Assembly (NCBI RefSeq): GCF_014652795.1
Contig: NZ_BMZM01000003.1
Location: 186,001 to 250,000, forward strand
Length of the DNA stretch: 64,000 nucleotides
Source: Kushneria pakistanensis
GTDB taxonomy: Bacteria > Pseudomonadota > Gammaproteobacteria > Pseudomonadales > Halomonadaceae
Direction of reading: 5' to 3'
The notes beneath the pieces were generated by a model, which was given only the letters and a program-made list of their open reading frames with translations, had not been told where the DNA came from and did no database searches. Made by a program: the position numbers and the translations under genes. Each line of letters opens with the position of its first letter. Position 1 is the stretch's first letter. Shown piece by piece: positions 21,620-32,403 of this stretch.

Positions 21620-23953
21620 ATGAAGATTAGAACTACAGGTTGGGCGGTGTTGTTACTGGGCGCCTCCCAGGCGGCGTTTGCCGTGTCTTTCGAGGTTTCC
21701 GATATTCGCGTGGAAGGGTTGCAGCGTGTTTCTGCGGGGACCGTATTCAATGCGTTGCCCATTTCCGCTCACGATACTGTCGACGATGCATCGATCTCCA
21801 ATGCCGGCAGAGCGCTTTTCAGCACGGGTCTTTTTGATGATGTGCAATTGGGCCGGGACGGCGACGTTCTGGTCATTGATGTTGATGAACGGCCTTCCAT
21901 CGCCACCATCAACATCAAAGGTAACTCCAAGATTCCCGAAGATCAGCTCAGAAAGGGCTTGAGTGATGCAGGCCTGGCCGAAGGTCAGGTGCTTCAGCGC
22001 TCAACGCTTGAAGAAATGCAGCGAGAGCTGGAGCGGGTCTATCAGGGGCAGGGGCGTTACAGCGCCAGTATTTCGACCTCGGTTCACGAGCGTGACCAGA
22101 ACCGCGTGCAGGTTGATATCGATATCAACGAAGGCAACGTGGCGCGCATTAAGCAGATCAATATCGTGGGTAACCATGACTTTGACGACGAAACCCTGCA
22201 GGGACAGTTTGAGCTCGAGGATCGCCCGGGCTGGTTCTTTGGCTGGTTCTCGTCCGATCAGTATTCCCGAGAGCAGCTGCAGGGGGATCTGGACCGGTTG
22301 CGCTCATGGTATCTGGATCGTGGCTACGTCAATTTCTCCATCGACTCCACCCAGGTATCGATCAGCCCTGACAAGTCCTCCATCTATGTCACGGTCAATA
22401 TCGATGAAGGCCAGCGCTACCGCTTTGGCGATATCAACTTCGCCGGCAACATCGAAATGTCCGATGAGGAGGCGCGTAGTCTGGTTCAGGCCAAAAGCGG
22501 CGAGATATTCTCCCAGTCGGACCTGACGGCCTCTTCAGAGGCGCTTCGCAAGGCGCTCGGTGCGCAGGGTTTTGCCTTTGCCCGTATCGAAGCCGTACCC
22601 AATATTCATGAAAACGACGATCGGGTCGACGTGACCTTCAACGTTGATCCGGGTCGGCGTGCCTATGTCCGTCGCGTCAACTTCCGTGGTAATACCACCA
22701 CCGCCGATGAAGTGCTGCGTCGTGAAATGACCCAGCTGGAAGGGGCGCCGGCCTCCACTGACGCCATCAGCGACTCTCAGGCACGTCTTGAGCGTCTGGG
22801 CTTTTTCCGTCAGGTCGAGGTCAATACCCAGCCGGTCGCCGATACGCCCGACCAGCTGGATGTGACCTATAACGTTGAAGAGCAGCCCTCGGGCAGTATT
22901 TCGGCAAGCCTTGGTTTCGCCCAGTCCGAAGGTATTATCTATGGTGCCTCGCTGTCCCAGCGCAACTTCCTGGGTACGGGCAACCGCGTGGATATCGGCG
23001 CACAAACCAGCAAGTACTACAAGAACCTGCGTTTCAGCTATACCGACCCCTACTGGACGCTGGATGGTATTTCACGCGGCTACAACCTGTATTACCGCTC
23101 GACGGACTATAAGGATTCCGATATTTCAACCTACTCGACCGATGCCATCGGTGGTGGGGTGAACTTTGGTTATCCGATCAGTGACCTGTCTCGTCTGAAC
23201 TTTGGCCTTAATCTTGAGACGCTCAAGGTCAAGGATTATGACGACTCTCCTTCTGAGATCGTTCAGTTCGTCAACGATGAAGGCAAGGATTTCAACACCT
23301 ACAGCCTGACGGCCGGCTGGACACGCAACAATCTCAACCGTGGCGTATTGCCTACGGCGGGCAGCTATCAGAACGCTTCCGTCGAAACGGCCGGTGGCGA
23401 TGCGCAGTTCTACAAGCTGCGCTATCAGGGCCAGAAACTCTTCCCGATCAAGACCGAAGAGTGGGCGCTCAAGTTCCGCTCGGAGCTGGGGTATGCCGAC
23501 AGCTTTGGCGGTACCGACAATCTGCCGTTTTACGAGAACTTCTACTCGGGCGGTCTGGGTTCCGTGCGCGGTTTCCGCAGCAACACGCTGGGTCAGCGTA
23601 CGACCGAACGCAATCGGGGTGATGATGATACGCTGGGCGGGAACATTCTGGTGGAAGGGTCAGCCGAGCTGATCTTCCCAACGCCCTTTATCGAGGATCA
23701 TCGTCAGGTACAGACCTCGTTTTTCATCGATGCCGGTAATACCTTCCTGAGTGATTGCTACCCCGTTGAGTCGGGTCGTACTTCCCAGTGCAGCTCCGGT
23801 GTTGACCTGGGTGATCTTCGTTATAGCGCTGGCCTTGGGCTTTCCTGGCTGACACCGGTGGGCCCGCTGACCTTCTCGGTAGCACGTCCCATCAATAAAA
23901 AGGATGACGACGATACCCAGTTCTTCCAGTTTTCGCTGGGCCAGACCTTCTGA
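21620..23953 (+). CDS. bamA: Outer membrane protein assembly factor BamA
   Basis: This 777-residue protein has a signal peptide (about residues 1-21, ending in QAAFA) and five POTRA domains (about residues 22-420) with repeated EG.R..I..I...GN motifs. A C-terminal 16-strand Omp85 barrel ends in FSLGQTF. The barrel contains GLGSVRGFRSNTLG, the conserved VRGF loop that reaches into the pore. BamA inserts beta-barrel proteins into the outer membrane. The next gene, skp, encodes a chaperone for the same clients. Confidence 0.98.
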   Translation: MKIRTTGWAVLLLGASQAAFAVSFEVSDIRVEGLQRVSAGTVFNALPISAHDTVDDASISNAGRALFSTGLFDDVQLGRDGDVLVIDVDERPSIATINIKGNSKIPEDQLRKGLSDAGLAEGQVLQRSTLEEMQRELERVYQGQGRYSASISTSVHERDQNRVQVDIDINEGNVARIKQINIVGNHDFDDETLQGQFELEDRPGWFFGWFSSDQYSREQLQGDLDRLRSWYLDRGYVNFSIDSTQVSISPDKSSIYVTVNIDEGQRYRFGDINFAGNIEMSDEEARSLVQAKSGEIFSQSDLTASSEALRKALGAQGFAFARIEAVPNIHENDDRVDVTFNVDPGRRAYVRRVNFRGNTTTADEVLRREMTQLEGAPASTDAISDSQARLERLGFFRQVEVNTQPVADTPDQLDVTYNVEEQPSGSISASLGFAQSEGIIYGASLSQRNFLGTGNRVDIGAQTSKYYKNLRFSYTDPYWTLDGISRGYNLYYRSTDYKDSDISTYSTDAIGGGVNFGYPISDLSRLNFGLNLETLKVKDYDDSPSEIVQFVNDEGKDFNTYSLTAGWTRNNLNRGVLPTAGSYQNASVETAGGDAQFYKLRYQGQKLFPIKTEEWALKFRSELGYADSFGGTDNLPFYENFYSGGLGSVRGFRSNTLGQRTTERNRGDDDTLGGNILVEGSAELIFPTPFIEDHRQVQTSFFIDAGNTFLSDCYPVESGRTSQCSSGVDLGDLRYSAGLGLSWLTPVGPLTFSVARPINKKDDDDTQFFQFSLGQTF

Positions 23954-23999
23954 TCATTGGCCATTGCGTTACAATGATACGAATTTCAGGAGTTGAGTA

Positions 24000-24506
24000 A
24001 TGCGTAAGTGGATGCTGGCTCTGGCGATGACCGGGGCGATGGGAACGGCTGCGGGAGCTGCGCAGGCCAACGAAGTGGCAGTACTGGACTGGCAGCAGGC
24101 CCTGCTGGAAACCAATTCGGCCCAGCAGTCGATGAATCAGCTCAAGAATCAGCTGGGTAGTCAGCAGCAGCAGGTCAGGGCGCTGGGCGAGGAAGTTCAG
24201 AAGCTCCAGCAGCGCCTGCAAAGCGATGGCGACGTCATGTCCGACAGCGAGCGGCAAAACGTCATGCAACAGCTGCGTCAGAAGGGCGGTCAGTTCCAGC
24301 AACAGCGCGGTCAGCTTGAACAAAAGCGTGCCGAGCAGGAGCAGGCCTTCCTGAAGCAGGCGCGTCCCAAGCTCGATCGCGCCATCGAACAGGTGGTCAA
24401 GCGTCACAACGTGGATGTGCTGGTCGATCGTAACAGCGTGATTTATGCAGGTGATGCGCTGGATCTGACCCAGGAAGTGACCAAAACCTTCAACTCGCTC
24501 AACTGA
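24000..24506 (+). CDS. skp: Periplasmic chaperone Skp (OmpH family)
   Basis: This 168-residue protein has a clear signal peptide (MRKWMLALAMTGAMG..., cleaved near AQA at residues 21-23). A long Gln- and Lys-rich coiled coil runs from about residue 45 to 120. A C-terminal strand segment (VDVLVDRNSVIYAGDALDLTQEV) belongs to the trimerisation body. Skp holds unfolded outer-membrane proteins in the periplasm. Its place between bamA and lpxD is the usual one. Confidence 0.93.
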   Translation: MRKWMLALAMTGAMGTAAGAAQANEVAVLDWQQALLETNSAQQSMNQLKNQLGSQQQQVRALGEEVQKLQQRLQSDGDVMSDSERQNVMQQLRQKGGQFQQQRGQLEQKRAEQEQAFLKQARPKLDRAIEQVVKRHNVDVLVDRNSVIYAGDALDLTQEVTKTFNSLN

Positions 24507-24528
24507 AGGCGCGCGTCGCTCCACCAAG

Positions 24529-25569
24529 ATGACAAGATATTCAAGTCAAGGTTATACACTCGCCGATCTGGCCCAGCGTCTGGGCGCCACTCTTCATGGG
24601 GATGGCAATGTGCGTGTTGAGGGGCTGTCGACGCTGATCGATGCCGGGCCCACGGATATTGCCTTTCTGGCCAACCGTGCCTATTTGAAGGATCTGGCGA
24701 GCACGCATGCCGCTGCTGTCATGCTGCATCCGGATCTGGTATCCCAGTGTCCCGTACCAGCACTGGCCATCGATAACCCCTATCTGGGGTATGCGCATCT
24801 CTCACGCTGCTTTGCACCGTTGCTGCCCAGCCAGAGCGGTGGCATCCATCCTACGGCCGTGATCGATGACAGTGCACAGCTGGGCAGCGATGTTACCGTG
24901 GCGGCGCATGCCGTGATCGGTGCCGGTGTTACGCTGGGTGATCGGGTAACGATCGGCGCTAATAGCGTTATCGGTGAGTACTGTGCGGTCGGGGATGACA
25001 GCCTGATCCATTCAGGCGTCACGCTCTATCACGGTGTCATTGTCGGTGCGCGCGCCATTATTCACGGTGGCGCCGTTATCGGTGGCGATGGCTTTGGCTT
25101 TGCCCATGATGGCAGTCGCTGGCACAAGATCGAACAGCTCGGCGGCGTGATCCTGGGCGATGACGTTGAGGTCGGCAGCTGCACCAGCATTGATCGCGGC
25201 GCGCTTGATGACACCGTCATCGGCAACGATGTCAAGATCGACTCACAGGTACAGATTGCCCATAACGTGCATATCGGCGATCACAGTGCACTGGCAGGCT
25301 GTGTCGGCATCGCCGGCTCCACGCATGTCGGTCGTCATTGTCAGCTCGGTGGCGGGGTTGGTCTCGCCGGTCATCTGACGCTCTGCGATGGTGTGAATGT
25401 GACCGGCATGAGTCTTGTCACCAATTCCATCGATGAGCCCGGCGTCTATTCCTCGGGTACCGGCTCAATGCCCAACGCGCTGTGGCGCAAGAATGCCGTG
25501 CGCTTTAAACAGCTCGATCAGCTGGCCAGAAGAATTACCCGTCTTGAACGCCAGAGCGAGGGTGAATAA
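24529..25569 (+). CDS. lpxD: UDP-3-O-(3-hydroxyacyl)glucosamine N-acyltransferase
   Basis: This 346-residue enzyme carries out the third step of lipid A synthesis, adding a second 3-hydroxyacyl chain. It has the N-terminal uridine-binding domain ([17 protein letters not shown]) and a left-handed beta-helix of hexapeptide repeats (about residues 105-300). The catalytic His segment reads [18 protein letters not shown], and the C-terminus is a helical extension. It starts 22 bases after skp. Confidence 0.96.
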   Translation: MTRYSSQGYTLADLAQRLGATLHGDGNVRVEGLSTLIDAGPTDIAFLANRAYLKDLASTHAAAVMLHPDLVSQCPVPALAIDNPYLGYAHLSRCFAPLLPSQSGGIHPTAVIDDSAQLGSDVTVAAHAVIGAGVTLGDRVTIGANSVIGEYCAVGDDSLIHSGVTLYHGVIVGARAIIHGGAVIGGDGFGFAHDGSRWHKIEQLGGVILGDDVEVGSCTSIDRGALDDTVIGNDVKIDSQVQIAHNVHIGDHSALAGCVGIAGSTHVGRHCQLGGGVGLAGHLTLCDGVNVTGMSLVTNSIDEPGVYSSGTGSMPNALWRKNAVRFKQLDQLARRITRLERQSEGE

Positions 25570-25656
25570 GCGCTCTCAAACCGCTGGCACAAGTGGTTTT
25601 CCATTGCTGTCGAGGCAGCAAACATCATCATGGTCGGCCATGCGGCCGCCAGTCAT

Positions 25657-25679
25657 ATGCCTGCCGGATTGGCAGGCAT
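25657..25679 (+). repeat. Hairpin upstream of fabZ
   Basis: ATGCCTGCC (25657-25665) pairs with GGCAGGCAT (25671-25679), followed by TTCGTTATT. It could be a weak terminator or an RNA hairpin in the lpxD-fabZ gap. Confidence 0.4.
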
Positions 25680-25706
25680 TTCGTTATTGTCAGAGGTTGT
25701 GAGCCC

Positions 25707-26150
25707 ATGGTCATGGATATCAACGAGATCCAGGAATATCTCCCCCATCGTTACCCGTTTTTGCTCGTGGATCGCGTTACTGCGCTGGAGCTGGGCGAGT
25801 GTATTACGGCCTGCAAGAATGTCAGCTACAACGAGCCCTTCTTTCAGGGGCATTTCCCTGGCCATCCCATCATGCCGGGCGTTCTGATCATTGAGGCACT
25901 GGCACAGGCAGCCGGTATTCTCGGCTTCAAGACCGTCGACAAACGCCCTGCCGATGGCTACATCTATTATTATGTTGGCAGTGATAATGTTCGTCTCAAG
26001 CGCCCGGTCTTTCCGGGAGATCAGTTGACGCTGGAAGCACGCATGCTCAAGGCGCGCCGCGGCATCTGGAAGTTCGCCTGTCGCGCGCACGTCAATGGTG
26101 AAGTGGTTTGTGAAGCCGATATCATCTGTGCCGAGAGGAAAGTCTCTTGA
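25707..26150 (+). CDS. fabZ: 3-hydroxyacyl-[acyl-carrier-protein] dehydratase FabZ
   Basis: This 147-residue hot-dog-fold dehydratase makes trans-2-enoyl-ACP. The catalytic His lies in [16 protein letters not shown] and the Glu in [12 protein letters not shown]; the N-terminus reads [16 protein letters not shown]. The ATG at 25707 fits AGAGG at 25692-25696; a second ATG six bases later would also work. Its TGA overlaps the lpxA TTG start, so the two are translationally coupled. FabZ and LpxA/LpxD share the 3-hydroxyacyl-ACP pool. Confidence 0.96.
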   Translation: MVMDINEIQEYLPHRYPFLLVDRVTALELGECITACKNVSYNEPFFQGHFPGHPIMPGVLIIEALAQAAGILGFKTVDKRPADGYIYYYVGSDNVRLKRPVFPGDQLTLEARMLKARRGIWKFACRAHVNGEVVCEADIICAERKVS

Positions 26151-26917
26151 TCCATCCATCTGCCATCATCGATCCTGCCGCACGGCTGGCTGACGATGTC
26201 GAGGTCGGCCCGTTCAGTGTGATCGGTGCTGATGTCGAGATCGGCGCCGGCAGTGTCATCGGGCCGCATGTGGTGGTCAGAGGGCCCACCACCATGGGAC
26301 GCAATAATCGCGTCTACCAGTTTGCGACCATCGGTGAAGACTGTCAGGACAAGAAGTATCGTGGTGAACCCACACGCCTTGAAATTGGCGATAACAATAT
26401 CTTTCGTGAAGGCGTGACCGTTCACCGGGGGACCGTGCAGGACCAGGGCGTTACCCGTATCGGCAGTGGCGGACTGTTCATGGCTTACGCCCATGTTGCC
26501 CATGACTGCGTATTGGGTGACAACGTGATCCTTGCCAACCAGGCGACTCTGGGTGGGCACGTTCATATTGGTGACAATGTGATTCTGGGTGGCCTGTCTG
26601 CCGTTCACCAGTTCTGTCATGTGGGCACCTACGCCATGTGCGGAGGCGGTTCCATCATTACCAAGGATATTGCCGCCTTTGTCATGGTGACCGGCAATCC
26701 GGCAGCCACGCATGGACTCAATGCCGAGGGCATCAAGCGCCGTGGCTTTGACAGTGACGTGATCAGTGAGCTGCGTCGTGCCTACAAGCTGGTGTTTCGC
26801 AGTCAGCAGACCCTGGCTCAGGCGCTTGAAGCGCTGGATCAGCAGGAAAATCGCAGTGCCTGGCTCAATGTCTTTATCGATTCGCTGAAAAGCTCATCGC
26901 GTGGCCTGACGCGCTGA
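26147..26917 (+). CDS. lpxA: Acyl-ACP--UDP-N-acetylglucosamine O-acyltransferase
   Basis: This 256-residue enzyme commits UDP-GlcNAc to lipid A by 3-O-acylation. It starts [20 protein letters not shown] and is built from hexapeptide repeats to about residue 185. The catalytic His is in [16 protein letters not shown]. The start codon is TTG, embedded in the fabZ stop (TTGA, four-base overlap). No better start is available without losing the conserved N-terminus. Confidence 0.96.
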   Translation: MIHPSAIIDPAARLADDVEVGPFSVIGADVEIGAGSVIGPHVVVRGPTTMGRNNRVYQFATIGEDCQDKKYRGEPTRLEIGDNNIFREGVTVHRGTVQDQGVTRIGSGGLFMAYAHVAHDCVLGDNVILANQATLGGHVHIGDNVILGGLSAVHQFCHVGTYAMCGGGSIITKDIAAFVMVTGNPAATHGLNAEGIKRRGFDSDVISELRRAYKLVFRSQQTLAQALEALDQQENRSAWLNVFIDSLKSSSRGLTR

Positions 26918-26948
26918 TGGCGAAGGCTTCTCGCTGGAGATAACCACG

Positions 26949-28079
26949 ATGCGCGTTTTTCTGGTAGCCGGTGAGCTCTCGGGTGATATCCTGGGGGCGA
27001 CACTGATGCGCGAGCTCAAGCGCCGCCATGAGAATGTGAGCTTTCGTGGCATTGGTGGGCCCCGAATGATCGAGGAGGGGCTTGATAGCCTCTACCCGCT
27101 GGAAACCCTTTCCATCATGGGGCTTGTCGAGGTGCTCAAACACCTCCCCAGACTCGTGGGCGTGCGTCGACATTTAAGGCGCGAAGCGCTTGCGTGGCCT
27201 GCCGATATCATGATCGGCATCGACGCGCCGGACTTCAATCTGGGCCTTGAAGCACAGCTCAGGGCGCAGGGCATGACCACGGCACACTACGTCAGCCCTT
27301 CGGTCTGGGCCTGGCGTCAGGGGCGAGTCAAAAAGATTCGTCGCGCCGTCGACATGATGCTGACCTTTCTGCCCTTTGAGGCCGAGTTTTACGAGCATCA
27401 CGATGTGCCCGTCCGTTTTGTGGGGCATCCGCTGGCCGAAGAGTTACCGCTGGACAATGACCGCCACCAGGCGCGGCGCGCGCTGGGCCTTGATGACAGT
27501 GCCCGTGTACTGGCCGTGCTGCCGGGTTCACGCGGCAGTGAAATCGGCTTCATGACACCCGTGTTTCTCGAGGCCATCCGACTTTTGAGACAGCGCCTGC
27601 CCGACCTGGCGGTGGTCATGCCTGCCGCCACGCCCGCGCGACGCCAGGAATTGCTGGCCCACGGGGTGGCGGAGCAGAACATTACGGTGGTAGACGGTCG
27701 CGCGTGGGAGGTCATGACGGCGTCCAACGCCGTGCTTCTGACCTCGGGCACTTCTGCGCTGGAAGCCATGCTCTGTCACCGTCCCATGGTGGTGGCCTAT
27801 CGCATGGCCCCCGTGACCTGGCAGATTGCGCGACGTATGGTCAAGACACGCTGGATTTCCCTGCCCAATCTGATTGCGCAGGAGAGTCTGGTACCCGAAT
27901 TGATTCAGGATGACGCCACTGGCGAGGCCATTGCGGCAGCCCTGACCCCCATGCTTGAAAACGATATTGAGGCCCGCGCGCTGACCGAGCGTTTTGTTGC
28001 CATGCACCGAACGCTTCAACGTGGCGCCAGCGCGCGAGCCGCCCAGGCCATCAGTGAGCTGATGGCCCGGCCACACTGA
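26949..28079 (+). CDS. lpxB: Lipid-A-disaccharide synthase
   Basis: This 376-residue GT-B glycosyltransferase (family GT19) joins UDP-diacylglucosamine and lipid X. It begins [15 protein letters not shown] and contains [35 protein letters not shown] and [13 protein letters not shown], all characteristic. It lies between lpxA and rnhB in the standard order. Confidence 0.96.
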   Translation: MRVFLVAGELSGDILGATLMRELKRRHENVSFRGIGGPRMIEEGLDSLYPLETLSIMGLVEVLKHLPRLVGVRRHLRREALAWPADIMIGIDAPDFNLGLEAQLRAQGMTTAHYVSPSVWAWRQGRVKKIRRAVDMMLTFLPFEAEFYEHHDVPVRFVGHPLAEELPLDNDRHQARRALGLDDSARVLAVLPGSRGSEIGFMTPVFLEAIRLLRQRLPDLAVVMPAATPARRQELLAHGVAEQNITVVDGRAWEVMTASNAVLLTSGTSALEAMLCHRPMVVAYRMAPVTWQIARRMVKTRWISLPNLIAQESLVPELIQDDATGEAIAAALTPMLENDIEARALTERFVAMHRTLQRGASARAAQAISELMARPH

Positions 28080-28099
28080 AACAGCACCTCCCTGGACCC

Positions 28100-28732
28100 A
28101 TGAACTTTATTCCCGAAATCATGACCCCGAATGCCGAGCATCCGCCGCTCGTCATTCCCTATCAGGGCTGGCGCCTGGCGGGCGTTGATGAGGTGGGTCG
28201 CGGCCCGCTGATTGGCACGGTGGTCGCCTGTGCCGTCATACTCGACCCCGAGCGCCCCATTGAAGGATTGATGGATTCGAAAAAGCTGACACCTGCACGT
28301 CGCGAACACCTGGCGCGCCAGATTCGTGACCTGGCGCTGGCGGTGTCGCTGGGGGAGGCCACCTCCGGTGAAATCGATACGCTCAATATTCATCACGCCA
28401 CGCACCTGGCCATGCGTCGTGCCATTGATGGCCTCTCAATCACGCCTGAATATCTGCTCGTCGATGGCAACCGTCTGCCCGGTCATCACCTGCCGGGTCA
28501 GGCCGTCGTCAAGGGCGATGGCCGGGTCGCGGCCATTGCTGCGGCCTCGATCGTGGCCAAAGTCGCGCGCGATGCCCAGATGCAGGCCCTTGATGCCCGC
28601 CATCCCGAATACGGCTTTGCCGCCCACAAGGGATATCCGACCCGGGCACATCTGGACGCGCTGGCACGGCTGGGCCCGCTGCCCGAGCATCGACGCTCCT
28701 TTCGGCCTGTCAGGGCGCTGCTGCAGGACTGA
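28100..28732 (+). CDS. rnhB: Ribonuclease HII
   Basis: This 210-residue endonuclease removes ribonucleotides from DNA. The active-site motif [13 protein letters not shown] carries the first Asp-Glu pair; further acidic residues appear in [11 protein letters not shown] and LLVDGNRLP. The C-terminus has the usual [14 protein letters not shown] segment. The start could also be the ATG at 28121. It lies 20 bases after lpxB. Confidence 0.95.
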   Translation: MNFIPEIMTPNAEHPPLVIPYQGWRLAGVDEVGRGPLIGTVVACAVILDPERPIEGLMDSKKLTPARREHLARQIRDLALAVSLGEATSGEIDTLNIHHATHLAMRRAIDGLSITPEYLLVDGNRLPGHHLPGQAVVKGDGRVAAIAAASIVAKVARDAQMQALDARHPEYGFAAHKGYPTRAHLDALARLGPLPEHRRSFRPVRALLQD

Positions 28733-28759
28733 GTCCTGTAGCAAGTATCTACCTCTTCC

Positions 28760-28780
28760 TGCCGGACTACTGGTCCGGCA
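28760..28780 (+). repeat. Hairpin between rnhB and dnaE
   Basis: TGCCGGAC (28760-28767) pairs with GTCCGGCA (28773-28780). There is no T-run. The rnhB-dnaE gap (143 bases) shows no gene. Confidence 0.45.
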
Positions 28781-28875
28781 ATGGTTCTCATCGGTACCAT
28801 GGCGTTGCCAGTCCGGTGTTCCCTGAAGTCATTCGTTGACTGATGTTATTAGTTGACTAGAGCGAGCCTGCACCC

Positions 28876-31800
28876 ATGACCACGCCCTTTGTACATTTGC
28901 GCCTGCACAGTGAATATTCGCTGACCGATGGGCTGATCCGGCTCAAGGCGTTGACCCAGAAGGCGGTCGACGTTGGTCAGCCTGCGCTGGCGGTTACCGA
29001 TGAAACCAATCTGTTCGGGCTGGTCAAGGTCTACAAGCAGGCCCAGGCGGCGGGACTCAAGGCGATCGTGGGCAGCGATGTCTGGATCTACAATGCCCAG
29101 GACCCCGCGCATCCGTATCGTCTGACCCTGCTGGCCATGAACCAGACGGGCTATCTCAATCTGACCGAGCTGATTTCACGGGCGTGGCAGCATGGTCAGC
29201 AACAGGGGCGCGCCTATCTCCACAAGGAGTGGATCTTTGAGCAGAGCGACGGGCTGATTGCGCTCTCCGGCGCCCGCGAAGGCGAGATCGGCCGTTACCT
29301 GCTGCACGGGCATCTTGAGACAGCCCGCGAGCTACTCACCGAATGGCAGCGCTTTTTCCCGGATCGTTTCTATCTGGAGCTGCAGCGCACGGCGCGTGAA
29401 AACGACGAAGAGTGCCTGCATCTCTCCGTGCAGCTTGCCATGGACACCGGCACGCCGGTGGTGGCTACCAATGATGTTCGCTTTCTGTCGCGCGAGGAAT
29501 ACTGGGCGCATGAGACCCGGGTATCGATTGCCGAGGGCAAGGCGCTGGATGATCCCCGGCGTGAGACGCGTTACACCGAAGAGCAGTATTTCAAGACGCC
29601 CGAGGAGATGGCAGAGCTTTTTGCCGACATTCCCGAAGCGCTGGAAAACAGTGTCCATATCGCCGCGCGCTGCAGCGTCGAGATGCGTCTGGGCGAGATC
29701 TTTCTGCCCGAGTATCCGGTACCGGAAGGCCAGACCATGGAGGAGTTCTTCTGTGAGCTTTCCCATGATGGTCTGAGCCGGCGTCTGGACCTGCTGTTTG
29801 GCGGCGAGCGACCCATCTATCCCGGGCGCTCGCGTGAAGAGCACGAGCCCGAGTATCGCAAGCGGCTGGATTTCGAGCTCAGAATCATCAATCAGATGGG
29901 TTTTCCCGGCTACTTTCTGATCGTCATGGACTTCATTCGCTGGGCCAAGCAGAACGACGTGCCCGTTGGACCGGGGCGTGGTTCCGGTGCCGGCTCGCTG
30001 GTGGCCTACGCGCTCGAGATCACCGATCTCGACCCGCTGGAATATGATCTGCTGTTCGAGCGCTTTCTTAACCCCGAACGTGTCTCGATGCCCGACTTTG
30101 ACGTCGACTTCTGCATGGAAAAGCGCGACCGGGTCATCGATTACGTGGCCGACCGCTATGGGCGTAATGCCGTATCGCAGATCGTGACCTTTGGCACCAT
30201 GGCCGCCAAGGCCGTGGTGCGTGATGTGGCGCGTGCCCAGGGCAAGCCCTATTCGCTGGGTGACAAGCTCTCCAAGCTCATTCCCTTTGAAGTCGGGATG
30301 ACGCTTGCCAAGGCGCACGAGCAGGAAAGCGCGCTGCGCGAATTTCTGGAAGTCGATGAAGATGCCCAGGAAATCTGGGATATGGCGCGCCGACTGGAAG
30401 GCATTACCCGCGGTACGGGCAAGCATGCCGGGGGTGTCGTGATTGCCCCCACCAGCCTGACGGATTTCTCGCCGCTCTTGTGCGACGAGGATGGCAGCGG
30501 GCTGATGGTGCAGTATGACAAGAACGACATCGAGGAGGCCGGGCTGGTCAAGTTCGACTTCCTGGGGCTTCGTACGCTGACCATCATCGACTGGGCGCTC
30601 GAGATGGTCGATACGGTCCGGGCGCGAAAGGGGCAGGGAGCGCTGGATATCGCCACCATCCCGCTTGATGACAAACCGACCTTTGACATGCTGAAAAAGG
30701 CCGAGACCACGGCCGTGTTCCAGCTGGAATCACGCGGCATGAAGGAGCTGATCAAGCGCCTTCAGCCCGATTCGCTGGAGGACATGATCGCTCTGGTGGC
30801 CCTGTTTCGTCCGGGGCCGCTGCAGTCGGGTATGGTGGACGACTTCATCAATCGAAAGCACGGTCGGGCGGAGCTTGCCTATCCCCATCCGGATTACCAG
30901 CATGAGTGGCTCAAGAGTGTGCTGGAGCCCACCTACGGCATCATCCTCTATCAGGAACAGGTGATGCAGATCGCTCAGGTGCTGGCCGGCTACAGCCTGG
31001 GTCAGGCCGACATGTTGCGTCGTGCCATGGGCAAGAAAAAGCCCGAGGAGATGGCCAAGCAGCGCGCCGGTTTCATGGACGGCTGTGCCAACAACGGCAT
31101 CGATGCCGATCTGGCCGGCAACCTCTTTGATCTGGTAGAGAAATTTGCCGGCTACGGCTTTAACAAGTCGCACTCGGCGGCCTATGGCCTGGTCTCCTAT
31201 CAGACCGCCTGGCTCAAGGCGCACTATCCGGCACCCTTCATGGCGGCGGTGCTCTCGACCGAAATGGACAACCTGGACAAGGTGGTGCCGTTGATCGAGG
31301 AGTGCCGACGCATGGGACTGACCGTGACGCCGCCCGACGTCAACATTGGCAGCTACCGCTTCAGCGTCAACGAACAGGGACAGGTCGTCTACGGGCTGGG
31401 CGCCATTCGCGGTGTGGGTGAAGGCCCGATCGGTGCCATTGTCGAGGCGCGTGAAGCTGACGGTCCCTTCCAGGACCTCTTTGACTTCTGCCGGCGCATT
31501 GATGGCAAGCGCATGAACAAGCGTACCCTGGAAGCGCTGATTCGCTCCGGGGCACTGGATCATCTGGGCCCGTCGCGCGCGGTATTGTTCTCGGCGCTGG
31601 AAGATGCGCTGCGGGCGGCATCACAGAGTCAGAACAACGCCAGCATCGGCATGATGGACATGTTCGGCGAGGCATTCGTCTGCGAAGAAGAAGACGGGGT
31701 CGATGTCTACAGCGATCATCGTGGCGCGCGCAACTGGAGTGACCGGGATCGTCTGGCTGGTGAAAAGGACACCCTGGGGCTCTATCTGACCGGCCATCCG

Positions 31801-32385
31801 ATCGATGAGTATGAAGCCGAGCTCAAGCGCTTTGTCTCGACCCGTATTGTTGATCTCAAGCCCTCGCGCGAGCCCCAGCGTGTGGCCGGACTGATCGTGG
31901 CCATGCGTACCATGAAGTCAAAGCGTGGCGATACCATTGCCTTTGTCACCCTTGATGACCGTACCAGTCGTATCGAGGCCTCCCTGTTTGGCGAGCTTTA
32001 TGATCAGGTACGCCAGCACCTGGCGGCGGACCGGGTGGTGATTCTCGAAGGTGAGGTCAGTCTGGACGACTATTCTGGCGGGCTGCGTCTGCGGGCAAAG
32101 GAAGTCACCCCCATGGTCGAGGCGCGTGCGCGCTTTGGTGAGGCGCTCGAGATCAGCATTGATGCTACGCGCATCAATGGACGTTTCAGCCGTACGCTCA
32201 TGGACCGGCTGACGCCACACCTGAATCAGGAGGGGCTGCCCATTCGGCTTCAGTATCGCAATAGTCAGGCCGGCGGTTGCCTCGAGTTTGATCCGCAGTG
32301 GCGAGTATCGCCCTGTGATGAGTTGATCACCGGGCTGCAGGAGGGCGTGGAAGGCCATCCCGAGGTCAGACTCTGCTATCGCTGA
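28876..32385 (+). CDS. dnaE: DNA polymerase III subunit alpha
   Basis: This 1169-residue catalytic subunit of the replicative polymerase belongs to the C family. It has an N-terminal PHP domain (FVHLRLHSEYSLTDGLIRL), a palm domain with the catalytic PDFDVDFC (Asp407 and Asp409), and fingers with helix-hairpin-helix elements (PDVNIGSYRF, YGLGAIRGVGEGP). A C-terminal OB fold follows (RVAGLIVAMRTMKSKRGDTI). Its length is close to the 1160 of E. coli DnaE. It lies between rnhB and accA in conserved synteny. Confidence 0.98.
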   Translation: MTTPFVHLRLHSEYSLTDGLIRLKALTQKAVDVGQPALAVTDETNLFGLVKVYKQAQAAGLKAIVGSDVWIYNAQDPAHPYRLTLLAMNQTGYLNLTELISRAWQHGQQQGRAYLHKEWIFEQSDGLIALSGAREGEIGRYLLHGHLETARELLTEWQRFFPDRFYLELQRTARENDEECLHLSVQLAMDTGTPVVATNDVRFLSREEYWAHETRVSIAEGKALDDPRRETRYTEEQYFKTPEEMAELFADIPEALENSVHIAARCSVEMRLGEIFLPEYPVPEGQTMEEFFCELSHDGLSRRLDLLFGGERPIYPGRSREEHEPEYRKRLDFELRIINQMGFPGYFLIVMDFIRWAKQNDVPVGPGRGSGAGSLVAYALEITDLDPLEYDLLFERFLNPERVSMPDFDVDFCMEKRDRVIDYVADRYGRNAVSQIVTFGTMAAKAVVRDVARAQGKPYSLGDKLSKLIPFEVGMTLAKAHEQESALREFLEVDEDAQEIWDMARRLEGITRGTGKHAGGVVIAPTSLTDFSPLLCDEDGSGLMVQYDKNDIEEAGLVKFDFLGLRTLTIIDWALEMVDTVRARKGQGALDIATIPLDDKPTFDMLKKAETTAVFQLESRGMKELIKRLQPDSLEDMIALVALFRPGPLQSGMVDDFINRKHGRAELAYPHPDYQHEWLKSVLEPTYGIILYQEQVMQIAQVLAGYSLGQADMLRRAMGKKKPEEMAKQRAGFMDGCANNGIDADLAGNLFDLVEKFAGYGFNKSHSAAYGLVSYQTAWLKAHYPAPFMAAVLSTEMDNLDKVVPLIEECRRMGLTVTPPDVNIGSYRFSVNEQGQVVYGLGAIRGVGEGPIGAIVEAREADGPFQDLFDFCRRIDGKRMNKRTLEALIRSGALDHLGPSRAVLFSALEDALRAASQSQNNASIGMMDMFGEAFVCEEEDGVDVYSDHRGARNWSDRDRLAGEKDTLGLYLTGHPIDEYEAELKRFVSTRIVDLKPSREPQRVAGLIVAMRTMKSKRGDTIAFVTLDDRTSRIEASLFGELYDQVRQHLAADRVVILEGEVSLDDYSGGLRLRAKEVTPMVEARARFGEALEISIDATRINGRFSRTLMDRLTPHLNQEGLPIRLQYRNSQAGGCLEFDPQWRVSPCDELITGLQEGVEGHPEVRLCYR

Positions 32386-32403
32386 GGCTCTTGAAACATG
32401 GTG

